Assembly (NCBI GenBank): GCA_002381695.1
Contig: DFXM01000011.1
Coordinates: 17,190-81,189 of the forward strand
DNA from: Clostridium sp. UBA4108
Lineage (GTDB): Bacteria; Bacillota; Clostridia; Clostridiales; Clostridiaceae
Direction of reading: 5' to 3'
Length of the DNA: 64,000 bases
How positions within the stretch are numbered: position 1 is the stretch's first letter; the number at the start of each line of letters is the position of its first letter. Below the pieces are notes generated by a model. That model searched no databases and was not told where the DNA came from. It saw only the letters and a program-made list of their open reading frames with translations. The translations under genes and the position numbers were made by a program. Positions 48,861 to 57,600 of the stretch are shown piece after piece.

Positions 48861-49252
48861 TAAGAAAATCACTCCTTATAATTTGTTCCTCAGTTTAAAC
48901 TTCTCTAAAATTAAAACTAAGTCCTTAATTTTTACTTGCACCTGGTGCTAAAAGTTTCTTAAGCTTAAAAGAAATATCATAATTTTTCTCCTCAGCCTTA
49001 ATGAGACTCTTATTTGTTGGATATAATAAAGTAACTTTATAGCTAAATTATATTGAATATTAAAAATGTTCTCTATATCAAATGATACACAGTGTATAAA
49101 AATGTTATTTGACGAAAAAATCTTCTGATGATATCATAGGTCTCATAAATAGAAGTATTGAAAATACTTAATTATTGGTATGTTTCATAAATATACATTG
49201 TTTTAAAACTTGCATTATTCCAATTATATAGTCTAATCGGGAGGTTCCAAAG
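48861..49252. promoter_or_regulatory. divergent promoter region with two palindromes
   Basis: Lies between the transporter gene (minus) and the Crp/Fnr-type regulator (plus). Contains ATACACAGTGTAT (49085-49097) and AAGTATTGAAAATACTT (49153-49169), either of which could bind the regulator. No other gene in the stretch. Confidence 0.45.
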
Positions 49253-49924
49253 ATGAGATTTCCACAATATTATTTTGAAAATCATTTCAGTAAATTTGAA
49301 TCACTATTACACAGCTTGGGCGAAGAATGTAATTTAAAAAAAGGATATGAGATCACATCAATTAATCCAAACTTATATCTTTATTTTACGCTTAATGGTA
49401 TTTTTAAGCTATCACTTACTCATGAGGAAGGGGCTATAAAAACCATTTGTTTTCATGGTAAGAATTCTATTCTTCCATATTCCTTATGTAGATCCACTGA
49501 TAATGAGTATAAAATCGAATCTGATGCTTTGGTTCTAACTGCCATAACAGATGTACTAGCTATTAGAATAATTCCGAGAGTATTCCATAAGGCAATGTTA
49601 GAAAATCCTGATTTTCATATGGCTATGACTGACTACTGCATTCGTCACTCTAATCTTTTTATGTTTGAATCAATTAATCTATCCTACAATACAGGCTTTA
49701 TTAAAACCTGTAATTTTCTTTATATTTATACTAGCTATTTGCAGGGAAAAGGAATCCGACTTACTCAATCTGAAATAGGTGAAATTATTGGAGAAACACG
49801 ATTAGAAGTAGCTCGTGTATTGAAAAAATTACGTGCTATGGGTATTGTAAGTACATCTAGGAATGGTATTGAAGTTTTAGATATGGATAATTTAATTAAT
49901 CTATGTTCTTACGGATACAATTGA
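49253..49924 (+). CDS. Crp/Fnr-family transcriptional regulator
   Basis: A 223-residue regulator. The N-terminal ~120 residues form a cyclic-nucleotide-type beta-barrel (LYLYFTLNGIFKLSLTHEEG, TICFHGKNSILPYSLC), with no cysteine set for an Fnr iron-sulfur cluster. The C-terminal winged helix is GKGIRLTQSEIGEIIGETRL then EVARVLKKLRAMGIVSTSR. The start follows GGGAGGTTCCAAAG. It is divergent from the transporter cluster and probably controls it in response to a pathway compound. Its own terminator follows. Confidence 0.88.
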   Translation: MRFPQYYFENHFSKFESLLHSLGEECNLKKGYEITSINPNLYLYFTLNGIFKLSLTHEEGAIKTICFHGKNSILPYSLCRSTDNEYKIESDALVLTAITDVLAIRIIPRVFHKAMLENPDFHMAMTDYCIRHSNLFMFESINLSYNTGFIKTCNFLYIYTSYLQGKGIRLTQSEIGEIIGETRLEVARVLKKLRAMGIVSTSRNGIEVLDMDNLINLCSYGYN

Positions 49925-49962
49925 TCTGCCTAGAAACTGGAAATAATGGTTTTATAATATCT

Positions 49963-49994
49963 GGTGTTGATGATAAAAAATCAGCACCTTTTTT
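49963..49994 (+). terminator. terminator of the Crp/Fnr gene
   Basis: GGTGTTGATG...TCAGCACC followed by TTTTTT on the plus strand. Confidence 0.85.
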
Positions 49995-50004
49995 GCATGA
50001 AAAA

Positions 50005-50079
50005 AGAGACCCATTGGCAAAACTCTAATAAAATACAACCGTTAAATCACATTTTATAGGAGTGTTGCCATCTGTCTCT
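50005..50079. repeat. 75-base inverted-end element or long terminator of rlmD
   Basis: AGAGACCCATTGGCAAAACTC against TAGGAGTGTTGCCATCTGTCTCT (read in the other direction), pairing with a few mismatches. On the minus strand the stem is followed by TTTTTT, so it can act as the rlmD terminator; its ends also look like a miniature element. Confidence 0.45.
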
Positions 50080-50095
50080 TAATAATAATTCTATC

Positions 50096-51457
50096 TTACG
50101 TATCTAGACCTTGGAGCAGTGTTACGACTTCAACATGCGGCGTATGCGGAAACATATCCATTACCTTAACCTTCTCCACCACATATCCATTCTCTATTAA
50201 TACCTCTAAGTCATTAACCAGTGTTTTAGGATTACAGGATACATACACTATTTCTTTAGCATTGAACTTTATAACATAATCTAATGCTACTGGGTGTACT
50301 CCTGGTCTTGGAGGATCTAGAATTATTATGTCTGGACTCTCTGTTACATTTTTTATGGTTTCTGCTACATCTCCAGCTATGAAGTGACAGTTTTCTAAGC
50401 CATTTAGCTTGGCATTTTCCTTAGCAGCTTCTACTGCTTCTTCTATTAATTCTATTCCTATAACCTTTTCAGCTTTAGGAGCTACTATTTGACCTATGGT
50501 ACCTGTTCCACAGTATAAGTCAAACACTGTTTTGTTATCTGAATCCCCTATGAAATCTCTAACTATAGAGTACAGCTTCTCTGCTCCCTTAGTGTTGGTT
50601 TGGAAAAAGGCAAAAGGATTTATTTTAAAGTTTAATCCTAAGAGGTTTTCAATTATATATTCTCTTCCATATAAAACCTCTATGGAATCTGCTTGAACCA
50701 CATCTGATAAGGAATCATTTAGGGTATGAATTATTCCTGTAATTTTACCTTGTAAAGTTAATCTTTTAAGCGTCTCAGCAAATGCAGTAAAATCATAGGA
50801 TACTTGAGTTGTAGTAACTATATTAACAAGAATTTCTCCTGTATTTATAGCCTTTCTTACTACTAAATTTCTTAAATATCCTTCATGCTTTAATACTTTA
50901 TAATAAGGCAATTCTTCTCCTCTGAAATGATCTAGAGTTTCTTTAACTATAGCTCTAAAATCCTCATCTACTATTTGGCACTTATCCACTGAAACTATGG
51001 CAAAGCTTTTTCCCTTTGCGTGCATTCCTAGGGTTAACTCTCCACCCTTTTCGAAATCTCCAAAGGTAAACTCCATTTTATTTCTATATTCATAGTGAAC
51101 CGGGCTGCTCTCTATACCTAAGTATTCATAACCCTCAATATGTTTATCCTCAAATAATTTCTTAACCTGCATCTCTTTAAACTTTAATTGAGTTTCAAGT
51201 TCTAAATCTCCTTGACTGCATCCTCCGCACACTCCAAAAAGTTCACATTGAGGTGAAACCTTATAATCTACATCCTCTAACACCTCTATAAGTTTAGCTT
51301 CTATTCCATTGGAATTCTTCTTAGTAACTCTTGCTCTTACCTTCTGTCCAGGAATAGTATTCTTTATAGCTACCTTTTCCCCTTCATAAAAAGCAATTCC
51401 CTTCCCTGGAAATTCCGTTGACTCTATATAAAATTCATATTCTTTTCTCTTACGCAC
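50096..51457 (-). CDS. rlmD: 23S rRNA (uracil-5-)-methyltransferase
   Basis: About 453 residues. A TRAM domain at the N-terminus (FYIESTEFPGKGIAFYEGEK) is followed by the [4Fe-4S] cysteines CELFGVCGGC and a later Cys in DKCQIVD. The methyltransferase domain has DLYCGTGTIGQIVAPKA and the catalytic cysteine in YVSCNPKTLVNDL. It methylates C5 of a uridine in 23S rRNA. I favour the GTG at 51457, seven bases after GGGAGA, over a TTG five codons earlier. It is a paralogue of the broken copy at 22790-23020. RlmCD-type dual specificity is possible in Firmicutes. Confidence 0.92.
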   Translation of the reverse strand: MRKRKEYEFYIESTEFPGKGIAFYEGEKVAIKNTIPGQKVRARVTKKNSNGIEAKLIEVLEDVDYKVSPQCELFGVCGGCSQGDLELETQLKFKEMQVKKLFEDKHIEGYEYLGIESSPVHYEYRNKMEFTFGDFEKGGELTLGMHAKGKSFAIVSVDKCQIVDEDFRAIVKETLDHFRGEELPYYKVLKHEGYLRNLVVRKAINTGEILVNIVTTTQVSYDFTAFAETLKRLTLQGKITGIIHTLNDSLSDVVQADSIEVLYGREYIIENLLGLNFKINPFAFFQTNTKGAEKLYSIVRDFIGDSDNKTVFDLYCGTGTIGQIVAPKAEKVIGIELIEEAVEAAKENAKLNGLENCHFIAGDVAETIKNVTESPDIIILDPPRPGVHPVALDYVIKFNAKEIVYVSCNPKTLVNDLEVLIENGYVVEKVKVMDMFPHTPHVEVVTLLQGLDT

Positions 51458-51666
51458 TCTATTCTCTCCCAACTGTTTTACACATAAAATTATCTCTAAT
51501 TACACCTTAACTATTATATAGTATTCCATAGAATTTATCCATATATGATTTTACCTTCATTATATTAATATTTATTCATTATACTAATAAACCTATTTAA
51601 CATTTTGTGGTTTACATTTATAATTAGGGTAATGATTAAAAATAGTTTTATATATTGGAGGTTCCT

Positions 51667-52422
51667 ATGAGTTTTTTTATGTTAACTTTTCTATGTATTG
51701 CAGGCTTTATTGGTGCCTTTGTTGATTCTATAGCAGGGGGTGGAGGAATTATAACAGTACCTGCCTATATGATGGCTGGACTTTCTCCTCATATGGTACT
51801 TGGAACCAATAAATTTACTTCTACTATGGCTTCTTTTACAAGCTCACTAAAATTTATGAAGTCAGGCTATTGTAATGGAGATTTTTTAAAAAGGACCATT
51901 CCTTTCACAATAATAGGATCTTTCCTTGGGGTTAAATCTGTATTGCTTTTAGACGATACTTTTCTTCAACCCTTTGTGCTAGTTCTAGTATTATGTATAG
52001 GAATTTATACTATTTTCTCTAAAACTATTGGTGAAGTGGATAATTTTCATGGTCTTACACAAAAAACAACTGTATTATCCATTATATTAGCTTTCTCTTT
52101 AGGATTTTACGATGGCTTTTTCGGACCTGGTACAGGCTCCTTTTTGGTATTTGGTATTATTAAAATCTTGAAGCTAGATTTTTTAAAAGCTACTGCTAAT
52201 ACAAAAGTTTTAAATTTTGTAAGTAATATCATTGCACTAATCACCTTTGCCTTTAGCGGTAAAATTGCTTATTTAATAGGTATTCCCATTGGAATATGTA
52301 TGATTTTTGGTGCTCGCTTAGGCACAAAACTTGCCATAAAACAAGGTGCTAAGGTTATAAAGCCCTTATTTGTAACCATGTCTTTAGCCGTTGCTATAAA
52401 AATGCTATTTAGCATGTTTTAA
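51667..52422 (+). CDS. TauE/SafE-family sulfite/anion exporter
   Basis: About 251 residues, starting at 51667 behind GGAGGTTCCT. Eight membrane spans in two similar halves of the TSUP family: IAGFIGAFVDSIAGGGGIIT (half 1, with the GGGG loop) and SLGFYDGFFGPGTGSFLVFG (half 2, with FYDGFFGPGTG). The GTNKFTSTMASF and ANTKVLNFVSNI segments are also standard. These proteins export sulfite, sulfoacetate or other organosulfur anions, or act as importers. A single gene, no partner that tells the substrate. Confidence 0.9.
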   Translation: MSFFMLTFLCIAGFIGAFVDSIAGGGGIITVPAYMMAGLSPHMVLGTNKFTSTMASFTSSLKFMKSGYCNGDFLKRTIPFTIIGSFLGVKSVLLLDDTFLQPFVLVLVLCIGIYTIFSKTIGEVDNFHGLTQKTTVLSIILAFSLGFYDGFFGPGTGSFLVFGIIKILKLDFLKATANTKVLNFVSNIIALITFAFSGKIAYLIGIPIGICMIFGARLGTKLAIKQGAKVIKPLFVTMSLAVAIKMLFSMF

Positions 52423-52617
52423 AATTTTACTTTGTTCTAATATATTGCTAATAATTAACTACATATTATTAGGAAGTAAACCATTTAAAGCATACCTTTG
52501 TATAATGTGTAAATTATAAACATATTCATTTTTCTTTTGGAGTATTTGTGATACTATTATCTTTAAGCACTTTATGGTTTATGCTTAAGTAAATTTATAT
52601 GAAAAAGGTGAATTTGT

Positions 52618-52929
52618 ATGTATAATGGAATTATTTTTATAATATTTGTAGTAGTTGGTTTTTTCGTATGTAAAAGAAACTATGCTAAAAGATCTAGTTC
52701 ACTTTCAAATAACTTAATTGAGTTTTTGGATGAAATTATATTAAAATATGAATCCTTAACTCCTAATGATCAAAAACTTCTTTTGGATAAGCTAAATACT
52801 AAAGAATATGATATGTTAACTGCTTTAATGGATAAAAAGCTAAATCTTAGTAAAAATTTAAATCAATTACAAACTAATATGTATATATTTGAGGATATTT
52901 CAAGAAAGATGAAAACATTAGAGGATTAA
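52618..52929 (+). CDS. hypothetical protein with an N-terminal membrane anchor
   Basis: A 103-residue protein. Residues 3-19 (NGIIFIIFVVVGFFVCK) are a membrane anchor, followed by a basic stretch and a helical cytosolic part (DKLNTKEYDMLTALMDKKLN and LSKNLNQLQTNMYIFEDISR) with coiled-coil character. Start follows AAAAAGGTGAATTTGT. Family not recognised. Confidence 0.6.
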   Translation: MYNGIIFIIFVVVGFFVCKRNYAKRSSSLSNNLIEFLDEIILKYESLTPNDQKLLLDKLNTKEYDMLTALMDKKLNLSKNLNQLQTNMYIFEDISRKMKTLED

Positions 52930-53162
52930 AATTGAACTTTATATTATTTTCAGATGCCTTAAGTATATTTTATAATAAACTCTATTTGTATAATTTAGAA
53001 AATCAATTGCAACGTATATACTTAATGTAATTATTTCAATTGCTTCACTATATTGAAATACTTTTATGTAATTTACTAATAATGAAAATAACATAGACAT
53101 ATTTTTATTGATTAAACACAAACTAAATATTAAACTAAATATTAATGAAAGGATTGGTTTTC

Positions 53163-53534
53163 ATGAAGCTTAAAAAATTAATAGTTAATGCTCTTGCTGT
53201 AGTTGGTACAGTTGTAATAGTAGATAATGTTATTAATGCTATTTCCAATAACAATACTAAGGAAATTTCAAAGAAATTTTTAAATGATTTTGATTTAGAG
53301 ACAGTTTTAGAAGAAGAGAATGAATTAGCTTTAACTAACCATTATAGTAACGGTTATAAAAATTATGAAGGAGTTATATTTCCTGATATAAAGAAATATG
53401 AAGCTCCTAATGGTTCTGGCAATAGTCATTCTTTCCAATACACTATTAAAACTGATGTGATTAAGAATGACACAGCAGATGAACCACAGTATAATGAGCC
53501 CTCTTCTGAGGATGTTTCCACTGAAAATAAATAA
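53163..53534 (+). CDS. hypothetical protein with an N-terminal hydrophobic segment
   Basis: About 123 residues, starting at 53163 nine bases after AAGGA. The first 25 residues (LIVNALAVVGTVVIVDNVIN) form a membrane or signal segment with Ala/Val content. The remainder is polar, with EVLEEENELALTNHYSNGYK-like Asn/Glu-rich sequence and a low-complexity C-terminus (NEPSSEDVSTENK). No family recognised. Convergent with the lysozyme gene across a shared terminator. Confidence 0.6.
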   Translation: MKLKKLIVNALAVVGTVVIVDNVINAISNNNTKEISKKFLNDFDLETVLEEENELALTNHYSNGYKNYEGVIFPDIKKYEAPNGSGNSHSFQYTIKTDVIKNDTADEPQYNEPSSEDVSTENK

Positions 53535-53653
53535 ATATAAAATCTAGGAAACTATATATTTTTTAATATATCTTTATTTCTAAGTATAAATCATAGGCTT
53601 TGTTTTAAATGTTTATTCACATTAGAACTACATATTATTGCAAAGCAAATCAT

Positions 53654-53686
53654 AAAAGAGAAGGCAAAAATTTTGCCTTCTCTTTT
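53654..53686. terminator. bidirectional terminator
   Basis: AAAAGAGAAGGCAAAA and TTTTGCCTTCTCTTTT, perfect 16-base arms around one A, between convergent genes. Confidence 0.9.
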
Positions 53687-53694
53687 GCATATTT

Positions 53695-55425
53695 TTAATA
53701 TCTATGATGCTTCTTATTTTTATGCTTTTTATGCTCTTTTTTATTATATTTACAGTCTTTTTTCCATTGATATTCTAACTCCTGCCAATATGGGTGCATA
53801 TTTTCTTCAACATATTCACATTTATAATGTTTATGCTTATCTTTACTAGATTTATTTTTCATGTTATCTCGATTTTCTATTCTGCGCCTATTACCCTCAT
53901 AAGAGCTATCTTCATGTATAATCTTATGATATACTTCGTCTTCCCTGTCATCACCCTGATTTATAGCCTTATGATATACTTCATCTTCCCTGCCATCACC
54001 ATGATTTATAACCTTATGATATACTTCATCTTCCCTATTATCACCCTGATGCATAACCTTATGATATACTTCATCTTCCCTGTCATCGCCCTGATGTATA
54101 GCCTTATGATATACTTCATCTTCGTTGTCATCATCCTGATGTATATCATAAAAATCCATAGTGTATTTTGGCTCTTCTCTAGTGCTTCTTTCTATATTTT
54201 CATATTCAATTTCATTCATAAAGGCAATATCATCAAACTCATCATTGTCATTATCCCATTCCATTAAATACTTTTTGCTAGAGTTTTTATGATTAATTTC
54301 TATATTTTCATCATTATACCTCTGCCTATTCTCTGTAGAAGTGTCTATTCTATATTTTTGCCTTATAAAGTTTTCCTCTAATAAATCTACTGGGTCTTTA
54401 TAGGAAATTTCAGGTTCATAATACTGCTGATATAAATGGTCATAGTCGTAATCTTCTTCACGTTCATCGCTATATCTACCTGTAAATACTACAGTGGTCT
54501 TTGCTCTAGTTGTTGAAAAATCACCATCTGTATCATAGGCTTCCATCGCTACCTCATATCTTTCATTGGCTTTTGGAGTTTGTGCTAATCTAATCTCATG
54601 AGAACTTGCATGTTTACTAATTGAACCTGCATAATTAGAATTCAAAAATACATTGTATCCATTCAAATCCACATCAGTATTTGGTGTCCACGTTATTTTA
54701 ATACTATTCTTTGTTGGTACTGCTCTAAGATTTCTTACAGGTCTAGGTGGTGTCAAGAAATCCAAATTAGTTGGTCCATAGTTTAAATCCACTGGTGGAT
54801 TTACACCCGGAATAGTTCCACTTTCTGTGAATTGCCACATTCTCCATCTAGTCCATCCGCCTGCATCTCTTGGATATGGTGGATTAACTGGTATCTCTAC
54901 ATACATAGCTATCCATAAAGGCATATCTGATAAAATAAATCCCTTACTTGTGTGGTAAAAATTATTATATAATTCAATAAAAAATGCTCCTGTATATATC
55001 ATCATTTTTCTTCTAGTTCGTCTCTCAAATCTTTTTCTAAATCTATCAACCCAGTCAAGTAATGTATCAGTAGATATAGACTTATCTAGTGGTGCTTCTA
55101 CATCTATTACTGGGAAGAGGTCTCCGTAGTTACCAGCTCCATAGCCCTGTTGCAAAAGGGCTATAAAATCGTCACATTGTTGGTCTGCTGTTGTAAAGTC
55201 TGCCGATGGTAATGCATAGTGGTAAGCACCTGTGAGTATCCCTACATCTCTCATGCCTCTGACAAATTCTAAAAACTTTCTATCAACTCTAAATGTTCCT
55301 GTGCCAGATGAAGAAGCACGTAAATAACAATAGGGAGTTTGGGTTGCTAGAAGCCTATAATCAATGTCACCTCTAAATTCATTAACATCTGGTCCTATTA
55401 TGTTAAGATTAGTTCTGTCCTGCAT
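53695..55425 (-). CDS. GH25 lysozyme with FN3 domain and charged repeats
   Basis: A 576-residue protein. Residues ~8-225 are a glycoside hydrolase family 25 muramidase: GPDVNEFRGDIDY with Asp13, FPVIDVEAP with Asp108/Glu110, and PLWIAMYV near the end. Residues ~227-315 are a fibronectin type III domain (RNLRAVPTKNSIKITWTPNT). Residues 428-503 hold five copies of a 15-residue unit (HQGDDREDEVYHK). The last ~50 residues are very rich in Lys and His (KKEHKKHKNKKHHRY). It lacks a signal peptide, so it is released by lysis, carried by another route, or placed on spores. Start ATG follows TTGGAGGAAGAGT. Confidence 0.88.
   Translation of the reverse strand: MQDRTNLNIIGPDVNEFRGDIDYRLLATQTPYCYLRASSSGTGTFRVDRKFLEFVRGMRDVGILTGAYHYALPSADFTTADQQCDDFIALLQQGYGAGNYGDLFPVIDVEAPLDKSISTDTLLDWVDRFRKRFERRTRRKMMIYTGAFFIELYNNFYHTSKGFILSDMPLWIAMYVEIPVNPPYPRDAGGWTRWRMWQFTESGTIPGVNPPVDLNYGPTNLDFLTPPRPVRNLRAVPTKNSIKITWTPNTDVDLNGYNVFLNSNYAGSISKHASSHEIRLAQTPKANERYEVAMEAYDTDGDFSTTRAKTTVVFTGRYSDEREEDYDYDHLYQQYYEPEISYKDPVDLLEENFIRQKYRIDTSTENRQRYNDENIEINHKNSSKKYLMEWDNDNDEFDDIAFMNEIEYENIERSTREEPKYTMDFYDIHQDDDNEDEVYHKAIHQGDDREDEVYHKVMHQGDNREDEVYHKVINHGDGREDEVYHKAINQGDDREDEVYHKIIHEDSSYEGNRRRIENRDNMKNKSSKDKHKHYKCEYVEENMHPYWQELEYQWKKDCKYNKKEHKKHKNKKHHRY
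53920..54144. repeat. 45-base tandem repeat, five units, within the lysozyme gene
   Basis: Encodes the five 15-residue units HQGDxREDEVYHK of the GH25 protein. The DNA copies are close in sequence, so unit number may vary between strains. Confidence 0.85.
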
Positions 55426-55484
55426 ACTCTTCCTCCAAAATTGCAGTAATTCACTAGTATAATATTAAACTTAAACTGATTTTG

Positions 55485-55922
55485 TTACTTATTTTCCTCA
55501 ATTCTCATTTTTATTTTCTCTATGTGCTCTTTATCCTCCTCCTTTATTATATTAAATATTTCATCTGCCAGTTCTTTTGGATAGTTATACACATCTACAT
55601 CTACTATTAGATTTATTTCAGTACTATCTAATTGCTCTATGAAGTTATACTCATATATTACCTCTACTCCACAACGTTTTGTCTTATAACACAAGGATTT
55701 ATTGTCTATACAACTCAATATCTCACTTTCAAAGGAGGCTTTGTTTTCTCCAGTATATACATAGTTTACGAATTTACTTCCCTCTCTAATTTCACCTTTT
55801 GTTATGCATTCTATTGACAATATATCCATACAATTTAATGATAGCTCTTTAAAGTTTTTAAAAAATTCAAATACTTTTTCTATCTCCCTATTAACTATGA
55901 TACTATTTTTAAAACTATACAT
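55485..55922 (-). CDS. SRPBCC/START-like protein
   Basis: A 145-residue protein with the helix-grip plan of the SRPBCC superfamily. The opening FKNSIIVNREIEKVFEFFKN is typical of the first strand and helix. A central strand pair follows (GSKFVNYVYTGENKASFESE) and a long C-terminal helix (DEIFNIIKEEDKEHIEKIKM). Members bind lipids, polyketides or other hydrophobic ligands in a deep cavity. Ligand unknown and no partner gene. Confidence 0.8.
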   Translation of the reverse strand: MYSFKNSIIVNREIEKVFEFFKNFKELSLNCMDILSIECITKGEIREGSKFVNYVYTGENKASFESEILSCIDNKSLCYKTKRCGVEVIYEYNFIEQLDSTEINLIVDVDVYNYPKELADEIFNIIKEEDKEHIEKIKMRIEENK

Positions 55923-56002
55923 TATCTACCTCACAATATTATAGTATTGTTCTTTTATTTATATTAGAAATTTTAGTGTTTTATTCCTTAAGCCATAAAA
56001 AT

Positions 56003-56049
56003 ATAAACTGGCTAATAATTTATATATGATAAATTATTAGCCAGTTTAT
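56003..56049. terminator. terminator after the DUF3298 gene
   Basis: ATAAACTGGCTAATAATTT and its complement with a five-base loop, perfect 21-base arms; three bases from the stop codon. Confidence 0.85.
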
Positions 56050-56051
56050 TT

Positions 56052-57437
56052 TTATAATAAATTTTCTATAATGTAAGGTTCTAAATTTTTCAATGGAATA
56101 TTAAATGTAGGCTTATAATATTCCTTAGGAGCTATTTCGCCTGAAGGAAAGGTTATTACTAAATTTCCATCCTGTAAATAATATTCAGTGCTGGGGCTTA
56201 TAGTTTGAAATTTATATATGTTTTTCATTCCTAGGTTATTTTCTAAATTATTTATTTCATTTTTTATATATTTATTTATAATTGATATATAGTCCACTCC
56301 TGGCTTAAATAATTCATTAAGTTTATAAACCTTTCCTGTATTTAAATCTATGGTATATCCCTTATCAAAGGAAATATTAGTAATACCTTCTGCATCATTG
56401 GCTGAATGTGTTAACACTATTGATAATATATTTTCACTTTGCTGATAGGTGTTGAATGTAGTAAAGACTGATTTTATGTTTTTATCTTCTTTAGCTTTAT
56501 TAGCAAAATTAAGTACATCATTCTTTACTAAAGTATTTATCTTCTTCTCAATAAGCTTATCTTCTACATTTTCTATAACCGGATAAGATAAGTATTCTTT
56601 AAATCCATTCTCACTCTTATTATATGTCTGTTCTTTTATTTCTATTGGTTCCCTGACTATGTTTACATTTTTATTTAATCCATATTGAAAAATTGTAAAT
56701 GGAATTTTGAATTCTGAAATACCTGCTACATAAGGTGCTATGGCATACTCTTGAAAATATATAACTATACCTGAATCTGTTAAATAAAAGCTTTGATTAT
56801 ACGGAATTGCATTTAGAGAAGTAATAGCTTCCTTAAAATACATATTAGGATTTTTATTTATTTCATTTTTTATATAGTTTATTATTTTTTCATTATAGTT
56901 TACATCCTGTCCAACAAAATCCCTTATAGTTCCAATATTGCCTGTATTTAAATCAAAATTATATGAAATTCTTGTAGTATTCCCATGAGCTCCACCAGTA
57001 TAGCTATATAAATCTACAATTATACTCAATATATTGCCTTTATTATAAGTTACCTTATAGTCGGAATTTGCTATGTATTTTACAACATCATAACCATTTG
57101 CTTTATTGTATTTGGCATCCTGCTCTGCTTGAGTTCTAATTTTATCTATAAATTTATCTATATCTCCTTGGATTTTAGAGTTGATTTTATTTTCTATATC
57201 CTTTGAACCATTCAACATTACTACAGGCCTATTGCTATTTATAGATATATACTCACTTTCATAGGATAGCGGTTGGTTCACTATCTTTACCTCATCTTGA
57301 AAGTTTTCTTTAAAAGCTCCTACCATAATAGGTGGGGCAATTTTAGGACTATCATGTAATTCATTATATTTGGGTATCATAATACTAGCTGCTGGTAAAT
57401 AAGAAAATAAAATAATATATAAAAATACCTTTTTCAT
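56052..57437 (-). CDS. exported protein with two DUF4163/DUF3298 (RsiV-like) units
   Basis: A 461-residue protein with a signal segment (KVFLYIILFSYLPAASIM). Two similar halves follow. In the first, YSYTGGAHGNTTRISYNFDL, YFKEAITSLNAI and SEFKIPFTIFQYGL match the DUF4163 plus DUF3298 pattern. In the second, SFDKGYTIDLNTGKVYKLNE, FKPGVDYISIINKY and PTFNIPLKNLEPY repeat it. Family members include the sensor domain of the anti-sigma RsiV, which binds lysozyme, and peptidoglycan deacetylases. This one has no sigma partner or deacetylase domain, so it may be a binding protein for wall fragments or lysozyme. Confidence 0.8.
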   Translation of the reverse strand: MKKVFLYIILFSYLPAASIMIPKYNELHDSPKIAPPIMVGAFKENFQDEVKIVNQPLSYESEYISINSNRPVVMLNGSKDIENKINSKIQGDIDKFIDKIRTQAEQDAKYNKANGYDVVKYIANSDYKVTYNKGNILSIIVDLYSYTGGAHGNTTRISYNFDLNTGNIGTIRDFVGQDVNYNEKIINYIKNEINKNPNMYFKEAITSLNAIPYNQSFYLTDSGIVIYFQEYAIAPYVAGISEFKIPFTIFQYGLNKNVNIVREPIEIKEQTYNKSENGFKEYLSYPVIENVEDKLIEKKINTLVKNDVLNFANKAKEDKNIKSVFTTFNTYQQSENILSIVLTHSANDAEGITNISFDKGYTIDLNTGKVYKLNELFKPGVDYISIINKYIKNEINNLENNLGMKNIYKFQTISPSTEYYLQDGNLVITFPSGEIAPKEYYKPTFNIPLKNLEPYIIENLL

Positions 57438-57557
57438 AAGCTACCTTCTCCTCTCTTCTATACTTAGTTTACCCAAGGTATTTCTACATACACCTGTTAA
57501 TTTTTATAAAAGGCTATATTTTAATATATTATAATCCTAAAAATCAACACTGTATTA

Positions 57558-57595
57558 AAAAAAACGCTAAGCAAAATTTTGCTTAGCGTTTTTTT
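57558..57595. terminator. terminator of the CWB2 amidase gene
   Basis: AAAAAAACGCTAAGCAAAA and its exact complement, perfect 19-base arms with T-run on both strands. Confidence 0.9.
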
Positions 57596-57600
57596 AAATT

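Noticed and set aside
53920..54144. Possible CRISPR-like array
   Set aside because: The 45-base units are contiguous, without spacers, and are in frame within a protein gene.
53794..54267. Long hydrophobic open frame on the plus strand opposite the lysozyme repeats
   Set aside because: It mirrors the 45-base tandem repeat of the GH25 gene and has no ribosome site; the minus-strand frame has clear domains.
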